Assembly (NCBI GenBank): GCA_009760855.2
Contig: WPIO01000003.1
Coordinates: 8,516,001 to 8,580,000, forward strand
Reading direction: 5' to 3'
DNA: 64,000 nt
Origin: Cristatella mucedo
Taxonomy: Eukaryota; Bryozoa; Phylactolaemata; Cristatellidae
The position numbers were made by a program, and so were the translations under genes. How positions within the stretch are numbered: position 1 is the first letter of the stretch; each line of letters begins with the position of its first letter. Shown piece after piece: positions 12,901-64,000 of this stretch. The notes under the pieces are model-generated. The model saw only the letters and a list, made by a program, of their open reading frames with translations. It was not told the origin of the DNA and made no database searches.

Positions 12901-15900
12901 CTCTCGATTCAATACTTATAGCCCTGTTTGTATACCTGAATGCAGATAGAGCTAGGCATAATAGAAATAGTCTTTTATCTTATTTTTTCAAAAACTTTCC
13001 ACATTGAGCCCCATAAATGCCTGTGGTTTTGTTTATGTATACCCCAGTCTGTGACAGCACCTAAATGTTATCTGCCATTACTAAGCTGGGTGGCCCTCCC
13101 GACCACCGGCTAGCCAATCGGAGCAAAGCTAGGCGTTAGCAACAACCCAACGAATCAGAGCGAAGCGTTCCGGTACTGCAGACGACAGAAGCGGACCAAC
13201 GTCTTCAGGAGGGCAGTGACGCTTCCGCCGGCTCGGTGCGTGGTAGAATAAACTGGTGGTGTTGCTCGTCGGCTGGTGTTTTGTGCAGTGCGCGACGGCA
13301 ATCAATCTACAATGCCCACTTTCGGCCAGTTGACACCCTTGCGATAAAACAAGTTTGTGGAAGTCACCAGCAATGATGGTACTTCAATCGCACACATAGG
13401 CCACTGCCCACTTGCTATATAAAATCATGCATCACTTCCAGGGTTACCAAGATTCAGACTGGTTCAGGGGGTTTTCTCGAAAGCTGTCTGTACTTGTTAT
13501 TAAGTAAGTATGGGTTAGCTGATCAAACATCCTCGTTTATTTAGTGGCAGAAGAATCTGAGTGGCTAAACCCAGTTTGCCGAGCATAGCACCAGTGCGAT
13601 CCACTGTGATTGGATAGTGAGGCGAAGGCTCAACGAACAGGGCTTATGGCAAGGGTAGCAAAGAAAGCTCAGCTGCTGTTGAAATTAGCAAGCCTTGAGT
13701 GGGCGTGGGAACACACGACTGGAAGATTGGAAGTTCAGCGTTGACTGAGATCTAGACAGCAGCATAAGGCTGCCGTCCGATTTATGGGACATGTTGCAAG
13801 AGATTTGGCTTGCTGTACTATCCAATGTAACTCTGAAACTTGTCGAGTGCAGGCAAGCCCGAATAGCAGACATTGCCAATCCGATAGGAGGTGATTAGCA
13901 AAATGAGGTGATTAGCAGTGTTAGCTATCATTAGTGCTTCTACCACCCACCCATGCTGTTGTTGTCATGCTATACAAATTGTGTTGGGCTGTTGTGTTAA
14001 TTTTGGCATTAATTTGACTCGTTTGGACCCTCCGATAGATTTCAAAACTGCCTACAGCAGCAGTCGATCAGGCAGCCGATGTTGGGTGGGTACGGCAAAA
14101 CTTACGGCCGCTAGTGTAGAAGCTTGAGTTGGCCTTAACTTGGACATACAAGAGTCCTCATATGCCAGTTGATAGATAGTCAGTTCTGATCACGTGTAGG
14201 ATTTTTCAACTAAAAGCTCAGTTGTCCTAGCTACTTTTGCGTCTGAGATAAACCATAGGTCAGCTGGGCGTGGGCACACAATGTGTTTGGTCAGAGAAGA
14301 AAACTCATTCAAAGCATCGGCTAGTATAGTTTTGGAGCATTCTACCAGCAAGGGAGGTCAGATGGAGGTTTGAGCAGGGGCAGGGAAGATTTTTTTTCGG
14401 TCCGTATCAGTGTCGTTTCTTTTATCAGTTACAGTTGGTGAAAACTCTGCAGCTAGGCTAGTTTTCTTGAGCTGTGCAGTTGCTTCGTCACACCACTTTT
14501 CGACGACGTGCACTGGCTCCCAATCAAGCAGCATATTGACTCAAAGGTTATGTCACTCTCTTTTAGGTCCATCCGTTCTCTGGCTACAGCCTACCTGTCA
14601 GAACTACTCCCCCACAGCCCGTGCATCGTACCAGCAGCTTTTCTGACTCAAATCGTTTAGCTATACCTCGTGCGTACCTCAAATCCTTTGGATACCGTGC
14701 CATTAGTTTGTTTGGTCCCAAAGCATTGAACTCATCTCGCCCGACGTCATGATATCCCCTGATTTGACAACATTTAAAAAGAAGCTTAAACACAACTGTT
14801 TGTCACTTCATTTAGCACTTCCTTGTGATTCGTTCTCTGTGGGCTTATGTGTGCTGACACTGTGCATGCTACCACTAATCATATTTTACATGTTGACATT
14901 ATGCGTGTCACCTCTAAACGTGTTATGCTTGTTGACATCGTGCATGTTACCACTAATCGTTTAAGCATGCATCCTTTGCAGTATATATAAAGTGCCTAGA
15001 AAGAGATTAAGTTATCTGAGGAGGCTATACAAATGTGTTATTATTAATAATAATATTGTTATTATTATAAGTACTAACAGTAGGTAATCACTCTCACACG
15101 AGCGATAGTGTTTTTATTAGCTTATACTTAGGACTTATTGCATGCTATTTACTTGCTACTCGTTGTGCAGCCTGTATCTACTGATGGTCAGAAGATGAAG
15201 CGGCAGAAGCTAGAAAAGCACATCGTTTGGGGAACCGTGAACGTCAAAGAGTTCCTTGCCAATCTGTCGCAGGTGAGAAAGCAGTAAGCTTTTGAGGAAG
15301 CTTATTCCAGGTCTGTATTGTCAGTTTGTCCTGCACTGTAAACTTGTTTTACATTGTTTCCACAGTCAACTCTGCTTACTTTCAGCTACACGAGATTGCT
15401 AAAATTCGGGCTTGCTTAGGCAGAGATACTACATCTAAATTGGTCCATGCATTTGTGACATCCCGTCTCGACTTCTGCTACTCACTGCTTTCTGGTCAAC
15501 CGGCCTGTGCAATCAGGCACCTACAGTTGGTGCAAAACTCTGTAGCTAGGCTTAGCTGTTGTGAGCATCGCAGTTGCTACATCAGACCACTTATCGCTGA
15601 CCTGCAATGGCTCCCAGTCAAGCAACGCACCGGCTTCAAGGTTTTGTCACTCACTTTTAGGTCCCTTCATTCTTTGGCTCCAGTTTACGTATCAAATCTA
15701 CTCCAGAATACCTACAACCAGGCTATCTTACCACCTGCTTTTCGGAATCTAATCCTTTACTTATACATCGTACGAACCTCAAATCCTTCGGGGACCGTGC
15801 CTTTGGTTCGTATGCTCCCAAAGCCTGGAACTCACTTCCGACTTGCATCAGGACATTTCCTGACTTGACCACATTTAAAAAGAAAATAAAACGCATCTAT

Positions 15901-17323
15901 TTAGCTTAAAAGTTTGAATTACATGGACTCACCAAATGGTGTCATCTATTTATGACAGCATTTGATGGGTCCATGTAATTCGTTCATTAGATGCTTGTGC
16001 ATACTGACACTGTGCAAGCTGCCACTAAACATATTTGCATGCTCACCCTGTGCATGTCACCTCTAACCCTGTTACCCTTGTTGTTCGTTGAGCATGCTAC
16101 CGCTAATTGTTCGACCATGCTTCCTTTACAGCAAATGTCAAGTGCCTAGAAAGAGATTGAGTTCACTGAGGGCACTATAGCAAACGTATTATTTTTTATT
16201 TTTAAATCTGCACATCACATATAAGAACAACAATAATAACTACCTCTATCGTGAAAAGCCACAGACAACTCCAACTTTGCTTTGGAGTTGTCTAGAACCT
16301 AGCTAGTGAATTGCCGTACTGAGGGTAATCTTGCAGTTCTTTCTTAATGATACAGAAATATTGAATGTACATGAAAAATGTATATTAAGCACTTTATAAA
16401 TATGAACTATGAATAAGTATGTATACGTTTGCCAGTTATTTCCGCTATAGATAATTCATAGTTATCACATTTATTGACTATAGACATGCATATTTTTTAT
16501 TCTTCCCTCGGTAGGTTTTTTGCTACATGCAAATGGTTTTATTAATTATGAAATGACTGAGGAAATGTGAATGCAATTATGAATTGCATTTACCAATATG
16601 TACGAACATTTTCTTGGCTCTTCCCTTTAGTTAGTGCTAAAAAGTCAGAAGTGACTTTCGTTAAGTATGCACCTATATCCGTATATATATGATGCACCTT
16701 AATTGAATGTCTTGCATCGTTTATGCAAGTGCCGGTCCCAAGTGAATGAACTTGCTGGTACTCGCGTGAGTATGGGGATTGCATGCAGCACGTTATTTCA
16801 GCATGCCTGCATCGACCCAGGCAGGGCCTTCTTCTCGGTCTGCATTTCAGCGGCTGCCACAATTGAACTCGACCTATTGTATATTCGCCTATTTTGGGGA
16901 AAGGGCTGCTGGCTGCACCGAGCGCTTTTTTCTCTCCTCCCCCTTTAGGCTGGTCTAGCAGATGTGAAGGTCGAAGACATCGGGGAAGGCGACCATATTT
17001 TTCACCTGGTAAGTTCAGTTCTGCATGCAGTACTGATGTGCTTTTAATGCCTTTCTTAAATTCTGCTGTGGATATTGTGTAGTGCAGTATGATCCTTCCT
17101 TTGCTGCTGTGGAAGTAGGGTGTAGAAAAACGAGTTTAGAAAAATTAACCGTGAGGTACAGGTACATTACTGTTGTGACTGATGCTTCAGTAATTTCTTG
17201 CAGCCCAATGATGACACACTTATACACCTTGACTCCTCAGGAGTACACATAATGTGTGAAGGAAAGGAACTCGTCCGTGTGAAGATACGTGATGCACTTT
17301 TGAAATGCCTGCATCGACTGTGA
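450..17323 (+). CDS. INTS9: Integrator complex subunit 9 (INTS9), C-terminal nine exons
   Basis: INTS9 is the catalytically inactive metallo-beta-lactamase/beta-CASP partner of the INTS11 endonuclease in the nuclear Integrator complex, which cleaves snRNA and other RNA polymerase II transcripts (family knowledge). Nine exons (450-561, 672-852, 1257-1317, 4038-4212, 4336-4646, 8015-8113, 15171-15272, 16949-17008, 17204-17323) join with GT-AG borders in one consistent phase to give 406 codons and a TGA stop. Recognisable blocks are [84 protein letters not shown] and [12 protein letters not shown], all in INTS9 order. Vertebrate INTS9 is about 660 residues, so roughly the first 240 residues (the beta-lactamase half) lie left of the window. 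The part seen here is the beta-CASP domain and the C-terminal domain that pairs with INTS11. The gene is convergent with the kinesin gene downstream. No frameshift or internal stop is visible, so the gene looks intact. Confidence 0.95.
672..852 (+). CDS. INTS9: INTS9 exon b (beta-CASP core)
   Basis: The acceptor is CATTTTGCAG and the donor GTATGT. It encodes [17 protein letters not shown] and [18 protein letters not shown] and ends in AEW, with the tryptophan codon split by the intron. This is the most conserved part of the INTS9 beta-CASP domain. Confidence 0.95.
1257..1317 (+). CDS. INTS9: INTS9 exon c
   Basis: A 61-base exon lies between a TTTTAG acceptor and a GTGAGT donor. It completes the Trp codon and encodes [20 protein letters not shown], equivalent to the KVYLPEPPFPHAE stretch of animal INTS9. 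It ends in phase 0. Confidence 0.93.
1874..2010 (+). repeat. left arm of an imperfect inverted repeat
   Basis: About 135 bases match the reverse complement of 3205-3345 at roughly three quarters of positions, for example TAAATCTTACTTTG, AGTGCTCCGA and AGTTACTACAAAAG. It may be an old DNA-element end or two opposite copies of an unknown repeat. Confidence 0.6.
2440..2790 (+). mobile_element. LINE fragment (reverse transcriptase N-terminal region)
   Basis: Broken reading frames resemble the LINE RT start: [10 protein letters not shown] followed by a degenerate IRSLHGVST where QSGFRxxHST is usual. Stops and shifts show it is dead. A related piece lies at 10600-11020. Confidence 0.55.
2793..2962 (+). 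mobile_element. SINE-1 copy
   Basis: The tRNA-like head has a box B (GGTCGTGGGCTCGAGCCC). The 3' tail runs GAGATTACATTCTCTTAG then GCGTTATACAAATGA and passes directly into the CA repeat at 2963. The head contains GGTTTGGCCCAG, shared with 11262 and 48675. Confidence 0.8.
2963..3031 (+). repeat. (CA)n microsatellite
   Basis: About 34 CA units lie directly at the 3' end of a SINE-1 copy. Apparent reading frames through it are artefacts. Confidence 0.98.
3205..3345 (-). repeat. right arm of the same inverted repeat
   Basis: This is the partner of 1874-2010 in opposite orientation, in the same INTS9 intron. A LINE fragment, a SINE-1 copy and a CA microsatellite lie between the two arms. Confidence 0.6.
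3420..3580 (-). repeat. dispersed repeat X
   Basis: On the minus strand it carries GTTTTGCTAAATAGCAAAC and CACTCGTACG. The same pattern occurs at 31060-31185 and near 57980. The class is unknown. Confidence 0.4.
3816..3926 (+). repeat. (GA)n-rich imperfect microsatellite
   Basis: Several GAGAGA blocks are interrupted by CAAGTG. It lies in INTS9 intron c-d, upstream of exon 4038-4212. Confidence 0.95.
4038..4212 (+). CDS. INTS9: INTS9 exon d
   Basis: The exon encodes [34 protein letters not shown] and [17 protein letters not shown]. The donor is GTGCGG after the first base of the next codon. The [16 protein letters not shown] block is diagnostic for INTS9. Confidence 0.95.
4336..4646 (+). 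CDS. INTS9: INTS9 exon e
   Basis: This is the largest INTS9 exon here (311 bases). It encodes [33 protein letters not shown] and [15 protein letters not shown]. The acceptor is TTTTCTAG and the donor GTGCGT in phase 0. Conserved INTS9 spacing is kept. The stretch around [17 protein letters not shown] is less similar to the vertebrate protein. Confidence 0.95.
4647..5859. other. INTS9 intron sequence without recognised features
   Basis: There is no exon, and a short run of C bases near 4886. No repeat family was recognised before the LINE-A copy that starts near 5860. Confidence 0.5.
5860..7210 (-). mobile_element. LINE-A copy, degenerate, minus strand
   Basis: Read on the minus strand, it has an LSAAFDTIN-like RT motif near 6935. 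A stretch at 6600-6800 aligns with the QGSVLDPVLF-YADDT region of the copy at 49310, and a C-terminal LHWLP-like segment lies near 6130. There are many stops. Confidence 0.75.
7470..7630 (+). mobile_element. SINE-2 copy
   Basis: Box B reads GGTCGTGGGTTCGAGTCC. The tail has GATCTTCTGTTTGCTATACA then AAGGAGGCAGT, similar to the SINE-2 copies at 18545, 39585 and 57600. Confidence 0.65.
8015..8113 (+). CDS. INTS9: INTS9 exon f
   Basis: A phase 0-0 exon of 33 codons encodes [17 protein letters not shown] and RDNRLLLE, matching the INTS9 segment that contains PMEIKPGI. Its borders are TTTTCAG and GTAAGA. Confidence 0.95.
8995..10190 (-). mobile_element. LINE-B copy, degenerate, minus strand
   Basis: The minus strand encodes broken RT pieces: [31 protein letters not shown], then [20 protein letters not shown] and [12 protein letters not shown]. 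The 3' end (9000-9180) contains a roughly 48 bp sequence present twice in tandem. Confidence 0.75.
10600..11020 (+). mobile_element. LINE fragment (RT N-terminal region)
   Basis: Reading frames on the plus strand give [19 protein letters not shown], a degenerate SPTLPIAVP where NYRPISLLPF is usual, and [11 protein letters not shown], the RT pattern before the palm domain. It is broken and related to 2440-2790. Confidence 0.6.
11262..11445 (+). mobile_element. SINE-1 copy
   Basis: The head is GTTTGGCCCAGTGGTCAAGG and box B is GGTCGTGGGTTTGAGCCC. The tail is GAGATTAAGTTCTCTTAGGG then TGCTATACTAATGAATTA, the same as the LINE-A 3' end. Confidence 0.85.
13051..13312 (+). mobile_element. possible solo LTR of a Ty3/gypsy-like element
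   Basis: The segment begins TGTGACAGCACC and ends TCTACA. It contains a CCAAT box and an AATAAA about 60 bases before the end, and is followed by a Met-Pro-Thr-Phe-Gly-Gln-Leu reading like a gag start. No clear target duplication or primer binding site is seen. Confidence 0.35.
14410..15065 (+). mobile_element. LINE-A 3' fragment
   Basis: Degenerate RT C-terminal sequence (CAGTTGGTGAAAACTCTGCA, TGCACTGGCTCCCAATCAAG) is followed by the family tail, CTAGAAAGAGATTAAGTTAT then GCTATACAAATG and ATT repeats. It ends about 105 bases before INTS9 exon g. Confidence 0.85.
15171..15272 (+). CDS. INTS9: INTS9 exon g
   Basis: A phase 0-0 exon of 34 codons encodes [17 protein letters not shown] and then [15 protein letters not shown]. 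It covers the basic linker and the start of the C-terminal dimerisation region. Borders are TTGTGCAG and GTGAGA. It sits between two LINE-A fragments of the same orientation. Confidence 0.9.
15360..16200 (+). mobile_element. LINE-A 3' fragment
   Basis: It encodes [51 protein letters not shown] and [16 protein letters not shown], typical of a CR1/L2-like RT C-terminus. It ends in the CTAGAAAGAGATTGAGTTCA tail. It starts about 90 bases after INTS9 exon g, in the same orientation as the copy before that exon. Confidence 0.9.
16949..17008 (+). CDS. INTS9: INTS9 exon h
   Basis: A 20-codon phase 0-0 exon encodes [20 protein letters not shown], equivalent to the conserved G-x-x-D-I-K-V-E-D motif of the INTS9 C-terminal domain. 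The acceptor is preceded by a strong pyrimidine tract. Confidence 0.93.
17204..17323 (+). CDS. INTS9: INTS9 last exon with stop codon
   Basis: The exon encodes [18 protein letters not shown], then [16 protein letters not shown] and TGA at 17321-17323. This matches the end of INTS9. I see no clear AATAAA within the next few hundred bases. ATTAAA occurs near 17892. Confidence 0.93.
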   Translation, partial: PNDDTLIHLDSSGVHIMCEGKELVRVKIRDALLKCLHRL

Positions 17324-18544
17324 AATATCGAAATAATGTTTTACTTGGAGCTCGCTGTGATGCCACCAGCGATTTTCCAATTGTTTGTTGCTACTAGCTT
17401 TATTGTCAACCCGACATATTTTCTTTGTCGGTCGCCAAATGGCTATGTTGCGATCTTTTCTCAGCAGCTACACAACCGTTTTGGTTATTATAATGCGGTG
17501 TAGTGCTGCAGGTACTCATGTTGATCCAATGCAATGCTGTTGCTACTCATGCCAATTGCTTTAAGTATGTAGCTCAAGTTAGCAAGGCTGTTACATCATA
17601 TTGATGTTTGCACGTTGGTTGTTCACTGTTTTACCATGAGGTCATGGGTCAGAGGGCATAGCAGTTCTTGATTGTACTATCAGCTTTAGAAGCTCCCGTC
17701 CGGTTGATGGACGTGGCTCGTTGGCCGATCTCTCTTCAATGTGAATATACTGTATCTGACCTTAACTCAACTGAAGCTTGCAGTTAGTCTAATGCAGGAT
17801 AACTGTGCACGTTAGTACGTTGTCTATGTGCCTATATGAAATCTGGTGTGAAGCTGACTTGGCTGTATCTTTATGCTTGCCGTGTTTAAAGTATTAAAAC
17901 GCCAGCTTGTTTGCAGGGTCCATGCATTTCACTCGAAGCTCACTAAGTAAGAATGTACATCTTTGGAAAATGAAGGTTTGAACTCCCCACAGTAGTTTTC
18001 AAAGGCAAACAAGTTCATACTGTACTGGCCAATATTGTTCCCCATAGTTCACTGCTACTTTTTGGCAAATTACTCCCCAGACTCATAATTCCACATGCCT
18101 TGCTTTTATAAGCATGATGAAGGCAAATGTCTGTCGATTGCTCTCCGACAGCCTCTTAAGCTGTGAGTAGTATGCTGTAGAAAATTAAAGTGAAACAGCC
18201 ACTCAGTCGTCGTGGCCTTGCTGAGGTACAGACAGAAATCCGTACAGTCACCAGTTCAAGCAAGCTACCAGGTTAACCATAAGAGTTTCACAGGTAAACT
18301 AACCTCTACTGCTTTCAGGATGTATTACTTTGCACGTGTGTGCATTCAGAACAATAGCAAAACAAAGTTTGCTCTTCAAACTTGAATGGCTTGAGTTACG
18401 TAATGACGTGCTATTAGCCTGTCCATTGTCCACAATTTTCTGTATGCTTATTGGCATATATACTCTCCATCCTAGAATGCAAAATTCTTGAGTGGACTCA
18501 CGCGTTAGTCCAGCCTAGCTCCAGCTGACAGCTAAAGAAGCTAG

Positions 18545-18710
18545 CTGATTTAATAGCTTCGTTGTGTATAGCAGCAGAAGAGCCTTAAAGGCTATCACCA
18601 CTGCTTGCAGCAGCAGTAAAGAATCGACCACCGCAGGATTCGAACCCACTACCTCGGTACCAAGGACGTGAAGAGCCTTACCCAGTATGCCATCACGGCT
18701 CACCAACGTA
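18545..18710 (-). mobile_element. SINE-2 copy
   Basis: The reverse complement has box B GTGGGTTCGAATCC, then GTCGATTCTTTACTGC, GCTCTTCTGCTGCTATACA and a final ATTAAATCAGCTAG, matching the copy at 57600. Confidence 0.85.
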
Positions 18711-20514
18711 AGCTAAGCTCACCCAGCGACGACGGCGCCATCCTTGTCTGAACCTTGCGGACCATAAAACAAACTGGCTGAGCAGGGTGCCCCCTAGTCT
18801 GCTCGCGGTCTAAGTCGATTGCAGGGGGATGGAAGAAGTGTAGTTTTAATGTCAGATGGAAAAGGCTGGACGGTGCCGCTTGGCTCAAGTGGACATCTCC
18901 AGAGATAATACAAATAGATGACGATCATAAATTTCAATCCAAAGTATACAAAACAGGTATTCGATGGAGTTCAGTCAGATCTGGTGCTTAGCAATGTTAG
19001 TTAATACGGACAGTGGAGTTTCCAGCGATCTGGAATGTTTTCTATCAAAGCTCAGATCATGTAGGATGGATTTGGATCGGAGGCCTGTTATCAATTGACA
19101 TTCTGCCCTATCAGAGACCCAGCATGGAATGATGACGTTTTAATGGTACAAGTATCGATGGTTCGCTACAACACCTTGTATGCGATAGGGAGTTTGGTAG
19201 GGATAGTGTACAGCATCCTCTCTCCTTGCACCAAAGTTGCACAGGCGTCTAAATGTTAGTCATTATCTAAAGTCTTTCATTAATTCAGTTTTTTATGAGA
19301 TTGTAAGGGATGATTTTGATTAATTCGCCCACCGTCTTTTTGCCAGTCAACCAAATCTGGTGGGTGTGGTTTCACTAGCTCGTTGCTGAGATCTTTTTTT
19401 AAAAGTTTGGGCTGGGCAATCTCTAAGCATATGCCTTGCAGGGGTTACCTCAACAGAAAAGTTTATTTGTGCAGCGTAAGCCTTGCAGTAGGCCAGAGTG
19501 ACTTTACGACAAGTGTCGCAGAAGCAAACATGTGCATCAGGGCTTGGGCATTTATCGCTCTGTCGCAGCGATCGTTTTTCAGACGAGACCGTCTACACAT
19601 CATTCTGTATTGGAATTATGTACTATGCTGTACTATGTAGTACACTGCCAAATGCAGTTGCGAAATTTTCCGTTCGTGAAGCCATTTATTTCCTGTGCTG
19701 TTCGCTTAGTTGAAGGGCATACAATTTTGGCAGGAAAAGTAATATCAGCTCTCGAAAGTAGCACTTGACTAGATACTAGTGCTTTTCCTTTAATTATCGG
19801 TGCCACTTAAATCGAGATAGCGCATGGTTTAGTTGCCATTTTTTAAAGCCTCCCGGCACCCCAGGAGTATGTCGTCAAGCAGAATCTTCTCTCCCACATT
19901 CGTATATGCGAATAGAACTGCCTTGCTTAGTCCGAATCGATACAGGCATTAGCATGGTATGCTGAATCTGAATCAGTCTTAAGTTGGAAATACTTCAGTA
20001 ATCAGAATTTCCAGTTTCCTTATAATATAACTTTCGATGGCACCTATATGTAGTTGACAGTATGCCTCTTAGCCAGCCGGGCAATCATAATCACGAGCAC
20101 CATATCTCATTGTTCTGACTGACATATTATCACAGCTGACCTGTGCTTGATCGTATATCTGCGGTCATTGGATTTCAAGTGTACTGAGCTTGATAATAGA
20201 ATGTATCCCTTCGTAGATATGCCTTCTTAGTCTTCGTGAGTATTCGAATGCTGGAACAGTTTGCTTTAACCTCTAGCCTTATACATTCTTTGCCTGCCAC
20301 TGATCCAGAGGAGCCGATCGCTTTACAGTACCGTAATTTTTAACTACTTTGCTTTTGGTAATCATTTATGTTGCTTCATTCTCGTTTGTTATTTATTGAT
20401 TGGTCTTGAAACTATGCAACTAACTACTTGCAAGAAATTCCCTTAGCCGTCACTATGACGTCTAGTGGGTCAGCTGCTGTTCGAAAACTGGCAACATTTT
20501 ATATGCGATTATGC

Positions 20515-20705
20515 AAGTCGCACAAATTCAGGCATGCTTAGGCAAGGGCAGCCAAGTTAGTTACAGCCAAGATAGATGTCGAAAATGCCTAGACTGTCTC
20601 ATAGGTCTTCATACAGTGTGCAATCAGACATTTACAGGTGATAAAAAATTCGGCAGCTTTGCCAGGCATAAATGTCACATTTGCACACATGTAGAGCCTG
20701 CGTGG
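20515..20705 (+). mobile_element. decayed LINE-A fragment
   Basis: GCACAAATTCAGGCATGCTT and GTGTGCAATCAGACATTTAC resemble the IRACLGR and CAIRHLQ coding segments of LINE-A with many changes. Confidence 0.5.
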
Positions 20706-21230
20706 TTTGGCAGGTTTCTTTAAGTGAGCCTGCCTGTGACAAAGTCATGCATGATATTCAGAGGAGCTTCACATTACCAATCGCAGTGTTTGATTAAATC
20801 CTTGAGCTACTTGATTGGATTTTACATTGGCAGTGGCATTCATTGCGAGTGGCTCGTCAGCTAAAAAATATCACTGCCCTACTATGAACCTCTTTGCAGC
20901 TTAATTGCATTCAACTGCTGCTATGTAACCGTGGTCGAACACACAAATGCACTGGTACATCTTTGCACTTATTAAGGTTATGAATTACAACCTATACACA
21001 AAAAGGTAAGCCCATTTAACAAGGTAAGCCGTCGGATAATGCGGAGAATGTAGGAATGAGCACAGTGTCACACATCCTTGGTGAGCTGTGAGCATGATTA
21101 TTTTCTTAAAGGAGGTGCAACTGACGAAACAGCAGCACTGTACGGAATACGTCTGAACTCGAGTAAAATATACATTATCTATTAGGTCCTTTAGCTTGCC
21201 TCAGTAGTGTGCTAGAAGCTGCACGAGTGG

Positions 21231-63691
<42,461 letters not shown>

Positions 63692-64000
63692 CTGTAAAGG
63701 ACAACAACCACCAAGAAAGAAGAATGAGTAAACTAAGTGCAACTACGTTGACATGCGTTTCTCATTTGGCATGCAACATTCACAGCCCGCTGGCCATTTA
63801 GGACAACTGAGCCAGAAATTGCGATACCGAGACACAAATACTGCCAGACTTGAAACAAGTCTTGAAAGAGTTAAGTCAATATTGAACGGTCGAAGCAAGA
63901 GAATGGTAATCAAGCATGAACTTCTTCTGACAGAAGATCTTAACTGTACAGTCAAAAGCTTCTGGCCTACTTCAGTGTGGGAGGGGGAACAGTGTGGCAA
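63692..64000. other. intron at the right edge
   Basis: No motor exon (for example one with SSRSH) is recognisable here, so the next upstream CENP-E-like exon should lie beyond the window. Confidence 0.5.

Larger units (their letters stand above)
17324..21230. other. convergent intergenic region between INTS9 and the CENP-E-like gene
   Basis: It contains both 3' ends, a SINE-2 copy (18545-18710) and a decayed LINE-A fragment (20515-20705). I see no further gene. Poly(A) signals were not resolved; the nearest plausible signals are weak on both strands. Confidence 0.6.

Noticed and set aside
15326-15868. 180-codon plus-strand open frame as a host gene
   Set aside because: It is the C-terminal part of a LINE reverse transcriptase (LxWLPVKQR, LHSLAPxY), truncated and in an intron.
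21100-21230. Poly(A) signal of the CENP-E-like gene
   Set aside because: No AATAAA is found just downstream on the minus strand; only weak variants occur, so no terminator is annotated.

Overview
This is a 64 kb piece of an animal (metazoan) nuclear genome. The coding sequence is broken into short exons with standard GT-AG introns. Introns hold degenerate LINE, SINE and DNA transposon copies and many long dinucleotide microsatellites, with no bacterial-style gene packing. I cannot name the species. The divergence of the two genes from the vertebrate proteins and the repeat content suggest an invertebrate.

Layout. Two genes lie tail to tail. (1) Positions 450-17323, plus strand: the last nine coding exons (406 codons plus stop) of Integrator complex subunit 9 (INTS9). 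The first part of the gene lies left of the window. (2) Positions 63691-21231, minus strand: a very large kinesin-7 gene of the CENP-E type. I can place 49 exons in continuous reading phase, apart from two stretches, plus three weaker candidates. Together they give about 2,200 residues: the end of the motor domain, the neck, a long coiled coil, and a C-terminal tail ending in a CaaX box. The 5' end of the motor lies right of the window. Positions 17324-21230 form the convergent intergenic region. No promoter or initiator codon of either gene is inside the window.

The coiled coil of the kinesin looks built from repeated exons. Between 38.4 and 30.1 kb almost all exons begin and end in phase 0, and they fall into two alternating sequence types. 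Between 25.8 and 22.9 kb a set of three exons is present twice.

Repeats. LINE-A (CR1/L2-like reverse transcriptase, ATT-rich tail) has about a dozen broken copies. LINE-B has four. SINE-1 is tRNA-derived and carries the same 3' tail as LINE-A, so it looks like a LINE/SINE partnership. SINE-2 is a second tRNA-derived family with another tail. A 187 bp non-autonomous hAT element at 31191-31377 closely matches my memory of the SPIN (Space Invaders) family, which is known for horizontal transfer, and is flanked by an 8 bp target duplication with one mismatch. There is also a dead Tc1/mariner transposase and a possible solo LTR. CA and GA microsatellites are nearly all on the same strand.

I found no operon, CRISPR array, phage, RNA gene or unknown multi-gene system. 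The points most worth a second look are the SPIN-like element, the LINE/SINE shared tail, and the exon-repeat architecture and CaaX ending of the CENP-E gene.
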